From: Chloroflexota bacterium | GTDB taxonomy: Bacteria; Chloroflexota; Dehalococcoidia; UBA2979 | Direction: 5' to 3' | NCBI GenBank assembly: GCA_002718395.1 | Contig: PBEG01000018.1 | Coordinates: 1-39,449 of the forward strand | Length of the DNA stretch: 39,449 nt | Shown here: in pieces, positions 24,347-34,067 of the stretch | Numbering within the stretch: position 1 is the first letter of the stretch | How the letters are laid out: the number at the start of each line of letters is the position of its first letter | Notes under the pieces: model-generated | What the model was told of the DNA's origin: nothing | The model's input: the letters and a program-made list of their open reading frames with translations, nothing else | The model's database searches: none | Translations under genes and position numbers: made by a program

Positions 24347-26143
24347 ATGTTAAAGACAAATATGTGTGGAGAGCTACAAATTAAAGATGTAGGTACCTCA
24401 GTCATTTTAGCAGGTTGGGTAGCACGAAGAAGAGATCATGGTGGATTAACATTCATTGATTTACGTGATTCATCAGGAACAATTCAAATTGTGATAAAAA
24501 ATGACAAACTGAATTTAACTGAAAAAGAAATAAGTCAAATTCGTAATGAGTGGGTGCTAGGTGTCAAGGGAATAGTGACTGAACGTCAAGAAGGAGCACG
24601 TAATTCAAATATGCCTACGGGCGATATTGAGATTAGCGTTAATGAACTTGAGATTATTAATCAATCAAATACCCCTCCCTTTCCCATTAATGAGGATTTA
24701 AGCCTAGATGAAACAAATAGAATGAAATATAGATATTTAGACTTGAGGCGCTCAAGGATGAATCAAAATCTTAAATTGCGCCATGATGTTATGCATTTTA
24801 TTCGTAATTTTTTAACAAATAAAAAATTTATCGAGATAGAAACTCCAATATTAAATGTTGCAACCCCTGAAGGAGCAAGAGATTATTTAGTCCCAAGCAG
24901 GATTCATCCTGGAAAGTTTTATGCCTTGCCGCAATCACCACAACAATGGAAACAGCTTTTAATGGTTAGTGGCTTTGAAAAGTATTTCCAAATTGCAAGA
25001 TGTTTTCGAGATGAAGATTTAAGATCTGACAGACAACCAGAATTTACACAGCTTGATATTGAATTATCATTCGTTGAAGAAAAAGATATTTTAATATTAA
25101 TTGAAGAATTAATGGTCTCTATGTTAAAGGAGCTCGATTTAGGTTTTGATTTTCCACTTAACTTTCCACTTATTCCGTATTCAGAAAGCATGGAAAAATA
25201 TGGTTCTGATAAACCAGATTTAAGATTTGACCTTGAAATCAATGACTTGTCATCAGTTTTTCTTAATACATCCATAAAAATTTTTGCTGATGTTCTAAAG
25301 AAAGATCAACGAATTAGGGGGATACATATTCCTGGTGGCAACAAATTAACTAAAAAACAACTGCAAGAATTTAATGAAATTGCTAAATTACATGGTGCCA
25401 TGGGTGTAGCATCTATGCATTTTGATGATGATTATAAAATAACGAAGTCCGAATATGATGGATTTAGTTCATTGTTAGAAAAATTTATTAGTATTGATGA
25501 ACTTTTGACATTGAATGATCGATTCAACATCAAACCAGGAGATGCAATAATTATTTCTGCCGGACATGATGATTTAACTTCTCAAGTTTTAGCAAGTATT
25601 CGTAACGAAGCTGCATCTATGCTTAATTTAGTTAAAGAAACTGATCTTGCTTTTTGTTTTATTACTGAATTTCCTATGTTTGAATATAGTGATTCTGCAA
25701 ACAAATGGACTGCTATGCATCATTTATTTACTATGCCATTTGAAGAGGATATTCAATATATCGCTTCTGACCCTAAGCGTGTTCGTTCTCATGCTTATGA
25801 TCTTGTTTGTAACGGTCAAGAAGTTGGCTCTGGTTCAATCAGAATACACAAAAGTGAGTTATTATTAAAAATTTTACAACAATTAGGTATTGATGAAAGT
25901 ATTGCTCATGAGCAATTCGGGCATGTGCTAGAAGCTTTTGAATTTGGTGCACCGCCACATGGTGGTATTGCACCGGGTATTGATAGAATTGTTGCCTTGC
26001 TTGCAAAAGAATCAGATATTAGAGAAGTTATTGCTTTTCCAAAAACCAAAACGGCTTCAGATCTTTTAACAGGTGCCCCAAGTAAAATAGGAACAGAAAA
26101 TTTAGATGAGTTGCACTTGAAAATAGATGATCCAAGTAGTTAA
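24347..26143 (+). CDS. aspS: Aspartyl-tRNA synthetase (bacterial type, probably non-discriminating)
   Basis: A 598-residue class IIb synthetase. It has the N-terminal OB-fold anticodon domain (GWVARRRDHGGLTFIDLRD), motif 2 region CFRDEDLRSDRQPEFTQLD, the inserted GAD domain (about 300-420) that marks bacterial AspRS, and motif 3 GAPPHGGIAPGIDRIVALL. His31 and Gly83 are the residues I recall as marking non-discriminating AspRS in Pseudomonas aeruginosa (Leu and Lys in discriminating enzymes). If so, it charges both tRNA-Asp and tRNA-Asn and needs GatCAB. The 109-nt divergent gap to hemW contains a TAAAAT (24307-24312) but no convincing -35. The next gene starts 20 nt downstream. Confidence 0.96.
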   Translation: MLKTNMCGELQIKDVGTSVILAGWVARRRDHGGLTFIDLRDSSGTIQIVIKNDKLNLTEKEISQIRNEWVLGVKGIVTERQEGARNSNMPTGDIEISVNELEIINQSNTPPFPINEDLSLDETNRMKYRYLDLRRSRMNQNLKLRHDVMHFIRNFLTNKKFIEIETPILNVATPEGARDYLVPSRIHPGKFYALPQSPQQWKQLLMVSGFEKYFQIARCFRDEDLRSDRQPEFTQLDIELSFVEEKDILILIEELMVSMLKELDLGFDFPLNFPLIPYSESMEKYGSDKPDLRFDLEINDLSSVFLNTSIKIFADVLKKDQRIRGIHIPGGNKLTKKQLQEFNEIAKLHGAMGVASMHFDDDYKITKSEYDGFSSLLEKFISIDELLTLNDRFNIKPGDAIIISAGHDDLTSQVLASIRNEAASMLNLVKETDLAFCFITEFPMFEYSDSANKWTAMHHLFTMPFEEDIQYIASDPKRVRSHAYDLVCNGQEVGSGSIRIHKSELLLKILQQLGIDESIAHEQFGHVLEAFEFGAPPHGGIAPGIDRIVALLAKESDIREVIAFPKTKTASDLLTGAPSKIGTENLDELHLKIDDPSS

Positions 26144-26163
26144 TTATATTTTGAGTAAAATAA

Positions 26164-27798
26164 ATGAGTAGTAAAAAACTTTTAGCAATATTGTTAACAA
26201 TTCTCACCTTGCTAATAGGTATTATTTTTATACTCACTATTCTGTTACGTTTTAATAATGAGCAACCAACTTCTAGTAACCCAACTAATGATTCATTATT
26301 AAGTAACAAATCTAAAATTTCTCTAGGTGGCGCCGATCCAGTAACGATGGACCCTCACCTTGCAGGTGATGCTTCTTCAGCTCAATATATAGTGGAGATC
26401 TTTGGTGGACTAGTTACCATAACGCCAGAAATGGAAATAGTCTTAGATCTTGCACAATCACTTGAAGTGAGTGAAGATGGACTAATATATACATTTATTT
26501 TAAGAGATGATATTTACTTTCATAGTGGCAGAAAAGTCACAGCAAATGATGTTAAGTGGTCCTTCGAACGCGCTGCATCGCCTCAATTAAATTCAAATAC
26601 ATCCCTAACTTATCTGCGTGATATTGTAGGTTTTATTGAACGAAGATACGGTCAAGCTGATGAAATATTAGGTATTAAGGTTATTAATGATAAGTCTATT
26701 AGCATTCAAATAGATAAACCCAAAGCATATTTTTTAGCTAAGTTAAGTTACCCAACAGCCTTTGTCCTTGACAAAAATCAAATTGAATTGAATCCAAGAA
26801 ATTGGACACGAAAACCTAATGGAACTGGTCCTTATAAATTATCTGAGTGGAAACTTGGCGAAAGGATTATTTTAGAAGTTAATAATCGATATCATCTTGG
26901 TGTTGGTAGCGTGCAAGTTATTGACTACCAACTATCTGGCGGTTCTATTTTAACAAGGTTTGAAAACGGAGAAGTTGACATTGCAGGCATTGGTAAAGAT
27001 GATATAGATCGAGTACGTGATCCTAGCGAGCCTTTAAACAAGCTATATCGTCAAAGTAATAATTTTATGACTAGTTATATTGGCTTAAATAATACAAAAG
27101 CACCATTTGATGATGTATTTGTACGGCAAGCTTTTGCTTCATCAATTGATATATCAAAAATAACAAATATTACATTTAAGAAAATGATGGAACAAGCTAC
27201 TGGTGTATTACCACCAGGAATGTATGGATATGATCCATCTAAAAAAACTTTCGAATACGATCCAGAGTTAGCACGTGAATTACTTGCGAAATCAAAGTAT
27301 GGTAGTGCAAATAATTTACCGCCTATTGTTTTTTCTGATATCGGAGCCGGAGCAGAAGGCTCAACTGATACTCAAGCATATATAGAGCAATGGAAACAAA
27401 ATCTGGGTGTATCAGTTACATTGAGACAAACTGATTTTGCTACTTTTTTATCAGATTTGGATAACAACGCATTGCAGATGTACGGAATTGGTTGGATTAT
27501 GGATTATCCTGATCCAGAAAATATCTTAGACATTAAATTTCATTCACAATCTACTGAAAATAATGAAAATTATTCTAACGCGATTGTTGATGAGCTTTTA
27601 GAAAATGCTCGATCTGAGACCGATCCTGATAAAAGAGCAAAATTATATCAAGATGCTGAAAAGATTATAGTAAGAGAGGCTTCTTGGATTCCTACTTATT
27701 ATTCACCATTACATTATGTAGTGAGCGAAAAGATAACCAAGTGGATAGAGCCTGCAATGATTGTTCCAAAGTTAAGGTTTGTTGAAATTGCAGAATAA
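26164..27798 (+). CDS. ABC transporter substrate-binding protein, peptide family (SBP_bac_5)
   Basis: A 544-residue extracytoplasmic binding protein of the oligopeptide/dipeptide class. It has an N-terminal hydrophobic anchor (about 5-28) with no cysteine after it, so it is not a standard lipoprotein; it is probably membrane-anchored or secreted. Family hallmarks are GGADPVTMDPHLAGD, LAQSLEVSEDGLIYTFILRD, FHSGRKVTANDVKWSFER, NGTGPYKLSEW, FDDVFVRQAFASSID and YGIGWIMDYPDPENI. Two permease genes follow. The substrate cannot be read from sequence: members bind peptides, nickel, sugars or other small molecules. The WIMDYPDPEN segment favours peptide-like ligands only weakly. Confidence 0.9.
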   Translation: MSSKKLLAILLTILTLLIGIIFILTILLRFNNEQPTSSNPTNDSLLSNKSKISLGGADPVTMDPHLAGDASSAQYIVEIFGGLVTITPEMEIVLDLAQSLEVSEDGLIYTFILRDDIYFHSGRKVTANDVKWSFERAASPQLNSNTSLTYLRDIVGFIERRYGQADEILGIKVINDKSISIQIDKPKAYFLAKLSYPTAFVLDKNQIELNPRNWTRKPNGTGPYKLSEWKLGERIILEVNNRYHLGVGSVQVIDYQLSGGSILTRFENGEVDIAGIGKDDIDRVRDPSEPLNKLYRQSNNFMTSYIGLNNTKAPFDDVFVRQAFASSIDISKITNITFKKMMEQATGVLPPGMYGYDPSKKTFEYDPELARELLAKSKYGSANNLPPIVFSDIGAGAEGSTDTQAYIEQWKQNLGVSVTLRQTDFATFLSDLDNNALQMYGIGWIMDYPDPENILDIKFHSQSTENNENYSNAIVDELLENARSETDPDKRAKLYQDAEKIIVREASWIPTYYSPLHYVVSEKITKWIEPAMIVPKLRFVEIAE

Positions 27799-27814
27799 AT
27801 TGAATTAGGAAGTT

Positions 27815-28804
27815 ATGCTTGTCTATACAATTAAAAGATTATTTTGGATACCCATTATTGTCTTGGCAGTGACTTTTTTTACATTTATAATTGGTAGATT
27901 AGGTCCAGGCGATCCAATATCCGTAGCATCAGGACAAATACGAGATCCAGTTTTACTGGAACAGGTTAGAATTGAAAAAGGTCTTGATAGACCGATCATT
28001 GTGCAATATTATAAATGGTTAAAAAATGCTTTAAAGGGCGATTTCGGCGAGTCATATATATTTAAAGGCTATACCGTTTCAGAATTAATATTTCCTAAAA
28101 TGTTAATTTCGGCACAGTTAGGATTCTTAGCTTTATTAGTAGTTTTTGGTTTGGGTGTGCCATTAGGGTTGCTTGCAGCTACTTTACATAACACATGGAT
28201 TGATCCATTTATTGTTAGTTTACTATTATTTTTTAGAGCAATACCTGTAATTGTCATTATTCCTCCTTTGTTATGGGTGTTTGCTGTTCATTGGAGCATA
28301 TTGCCTGTTGGTGGTTGGGAAGGAGGTATTTTTGATATTTATTGGCTTTTTGATGTTATAGCCATTCCAATTTTTAATTCGCATGTTTATTTGCCAGTTT
28401 TTGCATTATCGATTGGAGGTTTTGGTGGAGTTGCAAGATTAGTTCGCATTACTGCTTTAGAAGTGAAAAATGAAGCCTTTATTACTACTGCTCGATCTAA
28501 GGGATTAAGTGAATCAAGAGTGATGTATGGCCATATCTTGCCGAATTCATTACTGCCATTAGTAACAGTTATTGGTTTTGCTTTGGTGGGCATATTGGAA
28601 GGAGCCTTTTTTGTAGAAGTTCTCTTAGGTATTCCTGGTATCGGACGGTTTACATTTGAAGCAGTGAAGAGTCGTGATTATGATGTCATATTAGCAATGA
28701 CCGTCATTTTATCAGTGATGTTTATTATTATTAACTTAATTGTTGAACTATTGTATACAAAAATTGATCCAAGAATCGAATTATCTGATGGAAATAAATC
28801 ATGA
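27815..28804 (+). CDS. ABC transporter permease, DppB/OppB-like
   Basis: A 329-residue inner membrane permease. It begins MLVYTIKRLFWIPIIVLAV (first helix) followed by the GRLGPGDPISVASGQ segment typical of the DppB/OppB group. About six hydrophobic helices follow, and the cytoplasmic EAA loop reads ITTARSKGLSESRVMYGHIL with PNSLLP after it, the contact site for the ATPase. The ATG at 27815 has an AGGA site. It overlaps the next permease by 4 nt (ATGA), so the two are translationally coupled. Confidence 0.93.
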   Translation: MLVYTIKRLFWIPIIVLAVTFFTFIIGRLGPGDPISVASGQIRDPVLLEQVRIEKGLDRPIIVQYYKWLKNALKGDFGESYIFKGYTVSELIFPKMLISAQLGFLALLVVFGLGVPLGLLAATLHNTWIDPFIVSLLLFFRAIPVIVIIPPLLWVFAVHWSILPVGGWEGGIFDIYWLFDVIAIPIFNSHVYLPVFALSIGGFGGVARLVRITALEVKNEAFITTARSKGLSESRVMYGHILPNSLLPLVTVIGFALVGILEGAFFVEVLLGIPGIGRFTFEAVKSRDYDVILAMTVILSVMFIIINLIVELLYTKIDPRIELSDGNKS

Positions 28805-29784
28805 CCAATCACAGATTTGATCAAAATATAGATTCAGACAGCATTGATGAGAACTTTGATTCTTTAGAGGTATCTAGCCGTTGGACTGATTTTGTAAGTC
28901 GTTTTTTAAAAAAGAAACTTGGAGTCATCTCTTTAATAGTCATTATTACTATGTATACTGCAGGAATTTTTGCACCAATCTTAGCGCCATATTCTTATAC
29001 TGAACAAAATTTGGAAAGATCTCTAGAAGGACCAAGCAAGGAGCATATCTTGGGTACGGATAGACTAGGAAGAGATATGTACAGCAGAGTTTTGTATTCT
29101 ATTAGAACTACATTAATTGTTACTTTTGCTGTAATAATTAGCGGATCTTTAATTATCGGTACTTGCCTAGGTTTAATTTCTGGATATAAAGGTGGGATAA
29201 CAGACACAATAATAATGCGTATTGGAGATGTATTTGCTTCTTTGCCAGGATTGCCCCTATTAATATTAATTAATGCTGCGTTAAGTCCTAAGATTAATGA
29301 ATTAAGTAGATGGATTGATAGCAACACATTTATAAATGGTTTTCAAGATTCAGGAGCAGCATCATATATTACAATCTTTTTTGCACTATCATTATTTTCA
29401 TGGGTTGGCAGTGCTAGATTGATTCGTTCTCAAGTATTAGCAATCAGAGAACGAGATTTTATTACTGCTGCACGATCTATTGGAATTCGTCCTAGACGAA
29501 TCATTTTTAAACATTTATTGCCTAACATTTCTAATTTGTTAATATTATTAATTTCTGGTTCACTGGGTGCCATTGCAGGCTCTGAAATTGTTTTGACTTG
29601 GTTTGGCGTTGGCGTTCAGCCGCCAGCAGCTTCTTTTGGTCAAATGTTGTATGCTGGGTCAGGCGCTCGTACATTTCAGGCGCATCCACATTTACTATTA
29701 GTTCCTGCTTTTTTTGTAACTATGTTGATGTTTGCATTTAATATATTAGGCGATGCATTAAATGATGTTTTAAGGCGAGATTAA
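28801..29784 (+). CDS. ABC transporter permease, DppC/OppC-like
   Basis: A 327-residue inner membrane permease, the partner of the preceding DppB-like protein. It has a polar N-terminal tail (about 1-38), a first helix at about 42-62, the APYSYTEQNLERSLEGPS and LGTDRLGRDMYSRVLY segments typical of DppC, and an EAA loop FITAARSIGIRPRRIIFKHL. No ATPase (DppD/F-like) genes follow; tig begins 86 nt later behind its own candidate promoter. The ATPases must come from another locus. Confidence 0.93.
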   Translation: MTNHRFDQNIDSDSIDENFDSLEVSSRWTDFVSRFLKKKLGVISLIVIITMYTAGIFAPILAPYSYTEQNLERSLEGPSKEHILGTDRLGRDMYSRVLYSIRTTLIVTFAVIISGSLIIGTCLGLISGYKGGITDTIIMRIGDVFASLPGLPLLILINAALSPKINELSRWIDSNTFINGFQDSGAASYITIFFALSLFSWVGSARLIRSQVLAIRERDFITAARSIGIRPRRIIFKHLLPNISNLLILLISGSLGAIAGSEIVLTWFGVGVQPPAASFGQMLYAGSGARTFQAHPHLLLVPAFFVTMLMFAFNILGDALNDVLRRD

Positions 29785-29798
29785 CCAATTTACTGACT

Positions 29799-29827
29799 TT
29801 AACCAAAGACATATGTAGTGTTATACT
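29799..29827 (+). promoter_or_regulatory. Candidate promoter of tig (extended -10)
   Basis: TTAACC (29799-29804), 17-nt spacer, then TATACT (29822-29827) preceded by TG at 29819-29820, an extended -10 element. The start near 29834 gives a leader of roughly 37 nt with an AGAGGA ribosome site before the ATG at 29871. Confidence 0.5.
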
Positions 29828-29870
29828 CCTTCAATGATTCATTCAAATGAAAATAAGTTAAAGAGGAATA

Positions 29871-31259
29871 ATGGTTAAAACAGAAAAAAAAGAATTACCA
29901 AAATGTTTAACTGAATTAATTATTGAGGTAGAAGAGAAGGTTGTTCAAGAAGCAACTGAAGTGACTGTTGCTCAGATGTCTAAAGAGGCGAAAATACCAG
30001 GATTTAGACCTGGTAAAGCACCAAAACATATTATAGAAAAAAACTTTGGAAAGGCTGCAATTTTTCAAAAAGCCTTAGATGATTTGCTACCAAAAGTTTA
30101 TAGTGATGCAATAATTAAAGAGTCCATTGAGCCAATTGGTCAACCTGAAATAAATATAAAGTCTACTGAACCACTTGTGATAGAAGCAAAAATACCAACT
30201 AAGCCAGTTATTAATTTAGGAGAATATCAAAAATATCAAGTTGAACAGCCTAAAATGCCAGATGCTGATCCGCTAGTAGAACAATCAATACAAACTTTGA
30301 AAAGACAATATGGTACTCTTGAGCCTGTCGATCGACCAGTAGAGTGGGGGGATTCAATTAGAATTGATTTTGATTTGAAAATTGAAGGAGTTGATAAAAC
30401 TCAATCAGAAGAAGACGCCGAGTTTATAGTTGAAAAAGATTCTCAAGGTGCATTGCCAGGTTTTTTTGAACAATTGGTAGGAAAAGAGCGCAACCAAGAT
30501 TATGAATTTACTATAAAAATTCCTAAAGAATTTGAAATTTCTGAATTATCAAATAAAAAGGCTGATTATAAAATAAAAGTAAAGGAAATAAAAAAATCTA
30601 TATTGCCAGAACTTAATGATGAGTTTGTTGCATCACTTGAATCTGATGTTAAAACCGTTAAAGACTTAAAAGATAAATTAAAGAATGATGTTATTGCAAA
30701 ACTCGAGGAAGATCAAAAAGCTGCATATCGAGAAGATATAATTAACTTTTTTATTGCTAAATCAGAAATGGAATTTCCTGAAATGTTAATTGAAAGAGAG
30801 ATAGATAGAATTATTGATCAGCAATCCAATCATGCTTCTCATACACCACAAGGATTAAAAAAATGGCTTGATAATATGGGTAAAAATGAAAATGAAGTCA
30901 GAGATATGTTTAAGGATACAGCTGAGATATCAGTAAAACGGTCTTTAGTATTGTCAGAAATTATTGATTTAGAAACTCTTAATGTATCTGATGAAGATAT
31001 AGAGTTAGAAATAGCAAAAATTAAATTAAGTCCTTCTTATGCTTTAAATCCTGAACAAGGTAAATTGGATGAAATATTAAAAACGGATGATTTTCTTGTT
31101 TCTTTAAAGAATCAAATAATTACAAATAAGGCCTGGGAGCTTCTTGAATCGATTGCATTAAATCAAAAAAATAAAAGTAAGACAACTACAAATAAATCCA
31201 AGAAAACATCTAAAAAAAATACAAAATCTTTGAAAAATAAAAAAACAACCAAAAAATAA
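29871..31259 (+). CDS. tig: Trigger factor (ribosome-associated chaperone) with Lys-rich tail
   Basis: A 462-residue chaperone and prolyl isomerase acting on nascent chains at the ribosome exit. The N-terminal ribosome-binding domain contains the signature PGFRPGKAPKHIIEK (about 43-57). A FKBP-like PPIase domain follows (about 150-245, with WGDSIRIDFDLKIEG), then the helical C-terminal arms. The last 33 residues hold 14 lysines plus Ser/Thr/Asn and look disordered; most trigger factors end around 430. Its place ahead of clpP and clpX is conserved in many bacteria. Confidence 0.95.
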   Translation: MVKTEKKELPKCLTELIIEVEEKVVQEATEVTVAQMSKEAKIPGFRPGKAPKHIIEKNFGKAAIFQKALDDLLPKVYSDAIIKESIEPIGQPEINIKSTEPLVIEAKIPTKPVINLGEYQKYQVEQPKMPDADPLVEQSIQTLKRQYGTLEPVDRPVEWGDSIRIDFDLKIEGVDKTQSEEDAEFIVEKDSQGALPGFFEQLVGKERNQDYEFTIKIPKEFEISELSNKKADYKIKVKEIKKSILPELNDEFVASLESDVKTVKDLKDKLKNDVIAKLEEDQKAAYREDIINFFIAKSEMEFPEMLIEREIDRIIDQQSNHASHTPQGLKKWLDNMGKNENEVRDMFKDTAEISVKRSLVLSEIIDLETLNVSDEDIELEIAKIKLSPSYALNPEQGKLDEILKTDDFLVSLKNQIITNKAWELLESIALNQKNKSKTTTNKSKKTSKKNTKSLKNKKTTKK

Positions 31260-31283
31260 TTTGTATTTTATCTTCCGCTAAAC

Positions 31284-31332
31284 ATCATTGATTAGTTAAA
31301 CTTAGTTATTACAGGTAACTGATGATTTTTTA
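31284..31332 (+). terminator. Weak candidate terminator after tig
   Basis: ATCAT (31284-31288) and AGTTA (31294-31298) pair with ATGAT (31322-31326) and TAACT (31316-31320), giving a bulged AT-rich stem followed by a T run to 31332. The stem is poor in GC, so partial read-through into clpP would be expected. Confidence 0.3.
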
Positions 31333-31354
31333 AGCAGTTAATTAAGGAAAGATA

Positions 31355-31987
31355 ATGAGTAATTTAAATTATAATTTTGATAAAAATATTCAAAATATAG
31401 TCCCTATGGTTGTTGAAAGAGATCCTCGTGGGGAACGAGCCTATGATATTTATTCACTATTACTTAAAGAAAGAATCATTATGCTGGGAACTCCTATTGA
31501 TGATCAAGTTGCAAATACAATTGTTGCACAATTACTTTATCTTGACAGAGAAGATCCTGATAGAGATATTTCTTTATATATTAATTCTCCAGGTGGGCAA
31601 ATATATGCTGGACTAGCTATTTATGACACTATGAAATTGGTTAGCGCAGATGTATCAACTATTGCAGTTGGTGTTACTGCATCAATGGGCACTGTATTAT
31701 TAGGCTCTGGTACAAAAGGTAAAAGATTTGCATTGCCAAATGCGACAGTACATATGCATCAAGCTTTAGGAGGCGCTCAAGGTCAGGCAAAAGACGTTGA
31801 AATTGCTGCAAAAGAAATTCTTAGAAATAATGACATCATAAAAAATATTATTGTTGAAAATACTGGACAGTCTGAAGAAAAAATAAAAGATGATTTTGAC
31901 AGAGATTTTTATATGAATGCGAATGAAGCGCTGGAATATGGAATGATCGATCAAATATTATCACCAAATAAAAAAAGCAAAAAATAA
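31355..31987 (+). CDS. clpP: ATP-dependent Clp protease proteolytic subunit ClpP
   Basis: A 210-residue serine protease that forms the tetradecameric chamber. The start is [18 protein letters not shown], followed by [18 protein letters not shown]. The catalytic triad is complete: Ser110 in GVTASMGT, His135 in VHMHQ and Asp184 in DRDFYM. The usual MIHQP segment reads HMHQA, a mild change. The ATG at 31355 has an AAGGAAAG site. clpX follows after 21 nt, forming the ClpXP operon with tig upstream. Confidence 0.97.
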   Translation: MSNLNYNFDKNIQNIVPMVVERDPRGERAYDIYSLLLKERIIMLGTPIDDQVANTIVAQLLYLDREDPDRDISLYINSPGGQIYAGLAIYDTMKLVSADVSTIAVGVTASMGTVLLGSGTKGKRFALPNATVHMHQALGGAQGQAKDVEIAAKEILRNNDIIKNIIVENTGQSEEKIKDDFDRDFYMNANEALEYGMIDQILSPNKKSKK

Positions 31988-32008
31988 TTGCTGGAAATGT
32001 AATTGATC

Positions 32009-33304
32009 ATGGATGAACAAGAATTAAAATACCACTGTTCTTTTTGTGGCAAAACTCAATCAGAAGTACGTAGATTAATTGCTGGACCAAGCTCAGTGTA
32101 TATTTGTGATGAATGCATTAATTTGTGTAAGGAAATTGTTGACAATGAACAAGTGGATGATGCTATAACAGATCCAGTTAGTGACAATGCATTATTAAAG
32201 CCTGTTGAGATATATTCTAGATTAGAAGAGTATATTGTTGGACAAGATCAAGCAAAGAAGGTTTTATCAGTTGCGGTATATAATCACTTCAAAAGAATAA
32301 ATTCTTTAGCAAAAATAGATATTGAAATTGATAAATCAAATATTTTATTAATTGGTTCAACTGGAACTGGCAAGACAGAATTTGCAAGAACTTTAGCAAG
32401 AATTCTTAATGTACCATTTTCTATTGCTGATGCTACTGCTCTTACTGAAGCTGGGTATGTTGGTGAAGATGTAGAAAATATTTTATTACAACTTATTCAA
32501 GCTGCTAATTATGACATCCCTCTTGCAGAAAAAGGCATAATCTATATTGATGAAATTGATAAAATTACACGAAAATCTGACAATCCTTCAATTACAAGAG
32601 ATGTCTCAGGTGAGGGAGTTCAACAAGCACTCCTAAAGATCATTGAAGGCACTAAGGCAAAAGTACCGCCTCAAGGTGGACGAAAGCATCCAAATCAAGA
32701 ATTTATTGAAATTGACACATCAAAAATTCTTTTTATTGTCGGTGGAGCATTTGAAGGACTAGAGGAATTAATTCAAAAGCGTACTGGTCAAGGTGTTCGT
32801 AATTTAGGCTTTGCTGACAATGCTTATGATAAAGAATTACTAAGAACAACTCTTCTAAAAGAAGTAGCCCCTGATGATCTTATTCACCATGGCTTAATAC
32901 CAGAATTCGTAGGTAGATTGCCTATTGTTGCGGTATTGGATCCTTTATCAGAAGAGATGATGATAGACATTATGAGAAAACCAAAAAATGCAATATTAAA
33001 ACAGTTTCGTGAACTTTTTAAATTAGATGATGTGAATTTAGAGTTTGCAAAAGGCAGCTTAGATGCTATTGCCGCTGAGGCAATGACTAGGAAAACTGGA
33101 GCAAGAGGAATTCGAACTGTTATTGAGGAAACTCTTTTAGATGTTATGTATGATTTACCATCTAGAGAAGACGTTGAGAGATGCATCATTACAGAAAAAT
33201 CTATTAATAAAAACAGCGATCCAATTCTTGTTACAAAAAGTGGTGTCCCTCTTAATGCTAAGAAAAAAGACATACCAAAACACTTGGAAGAAGAGATAGC
33301 GTAA
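32009..33304 (+). CDS. clpX: ATP-dependent Clp protease ATP-binding subunit ClpX
   Basis: A AAA+ unfoldase of about 431 residues that feeds substrates to ClpP. The N-terminal C4 zinc-binding domain reads CSFCGKTQ...[10 protein letters not shown]. Walker A is [15 protein letters not shown], the pore loop is GYVGED, Walker B is [11 protein letters not shown], and the region [18 protein letters not shown] is ClpX-specific. The frame opens at TTG 32003, which has better spacing from a weak GGA site (7 nt); ATG 32009 is preferred on codon grounds, and the difference is two residues. Confidence 0.97.
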   Translation: MDEQELKYHCSFCGKTQSEVRRLIAGPSSVYICDECINLCKEIVDNEQVDDAITDPVSDNALLKPVEIYSRLEEYIVGQDQAKKVLSVAVYNHFKRINSLAKIDIEIDKSNILLIGSTGTGKTEFARTLARILNVPFSIADATALTEAGYVGEDVENILLQLIQAANYDIPLAEKGIIYIDEIDKITRKSDNPSITRDVSGEGVQQALLKIIEGTKAKVPPQGGRKHPNQEFIEIDTSKILFIVGGAFEGLEELIQKRTGQGVRNLGFADNAYDKELLRTTLLKEVAPDDLIHHGLIPEFVGRLPIVAVLDPLSEEMMIDIMRKPKNAILKQFRELFKLDDVNLEFAKGSLDAIAAEAMTRKTGARGIRTVIEETLLDVMYDLPSREDVERCIITEKSINKNSDPILVTKSGVPLNAKKKDIPKHLEEEIA

Positions 33305-33332
33305 GTTAATTTTGATATTAATTCCTACTGAT

Positions 33333-34067
33333 ATGAAAAAAAATAAAGAACGCTTAGATACAATTTTACTAAACAAAGGATTTGTGTCAGATATTTCTTA
33401 TGCTCAAGCATTAATTTTGGCAAAAAAAGTAAAAGTCAATGGTCTTTTTGTTACCCAAGCTGGATCAAGATTTAATGAAGATATTCAAATTGAATTAAAG
33501 CCAGAAAAACAATATGTAAGTCGCGGAGGCATTAAGCTTCAACATGCTCTTCTTCAGTCTAAGTTAAGTGTCCAAGATAAAACATGCTTAGATATTGGTG
33601 TGTCTACAGGTGGTTTTACAGATTGTTTATTGCAAGCTGGAGCATCAAAAGTTTATGCAGTTGATGTAGGATATGGACAAACAGCGGATAAAATTAGAAA
33701 CCATAAAAAAGTAGAATTGTTTGAAAGAACTAATGCAAGAAACATGAATGAACTTAATCATCCTATTGATATATTAACTATTGATGTATCATTTATTTCT
33801 ATACTTAAAATTATTCCAAATTTACTTAGTTCTTTAAATGATCATTCAGATGTACTTGCTCTGATTAAACCGCAATTTGAGTTGCCTAAACACCTAGTCA
33901 GAAACGGTGGAGTGGTTAAAAGCCATTTACTTCACGCTAGTGCAGTTGCTAGAATAGTAGTTGAATTACTTAATTATAATTTATGTTATAAGCAACTAAT
34001 TCAATCACCATTACTTGGTGCTGATGGTAATAGAGAGTTTTTTGTTTGGATGCGTCATGAAAAATAA
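33333..34067 (+). CDS. tlyA: TlyA-family rRNA 2'-O-methyltransferase (S4 + FtsJ-like)
   Basis: A protein of 244 residues with an N-terminal S4 RNA-binding domain (ERLDTILLNKGFVSDISYAQ, about 5-65) and an FtsJ/RrmJ-type SAM methyltransferase domain (DIGVSTGGFTDCLLQAGA, YAVDVGYGQ, LIKPQFELPK). TlyA proteins methylate ribose positions in 16S and/or 23S rRNA and in mycobacteria confer capreomycin sensitivity. The old name hemolysin A is misleading. The frame begins at TTG 33312, but the ATG at 33333 matches the family start (MKKNKERLD); no good ribosome site is visible for either. It overlaps nadK by 11 nt. Confidence 0.93.
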   Translation: MKKNKERLDTILLNKGFVSDISYAQALILAKKVKVNGLFVTQAGSRFNEDIQIELKPEKQYVSRGGIKLQHALLQSKLSVQDKTCLDIGVSTGGFTDCLLQAGASKVYAVDVGYGQTADKIRNHKKVELFERTNARNMNELNHPIDILTIDVSFISILKIIPNLLSSLNDHSDVLALIKPQFELPKHLVRNGGVVKSHLLHASAVARIVVELLNYNLCYKQLIQSPLLGADGNREFFVWMRHEK

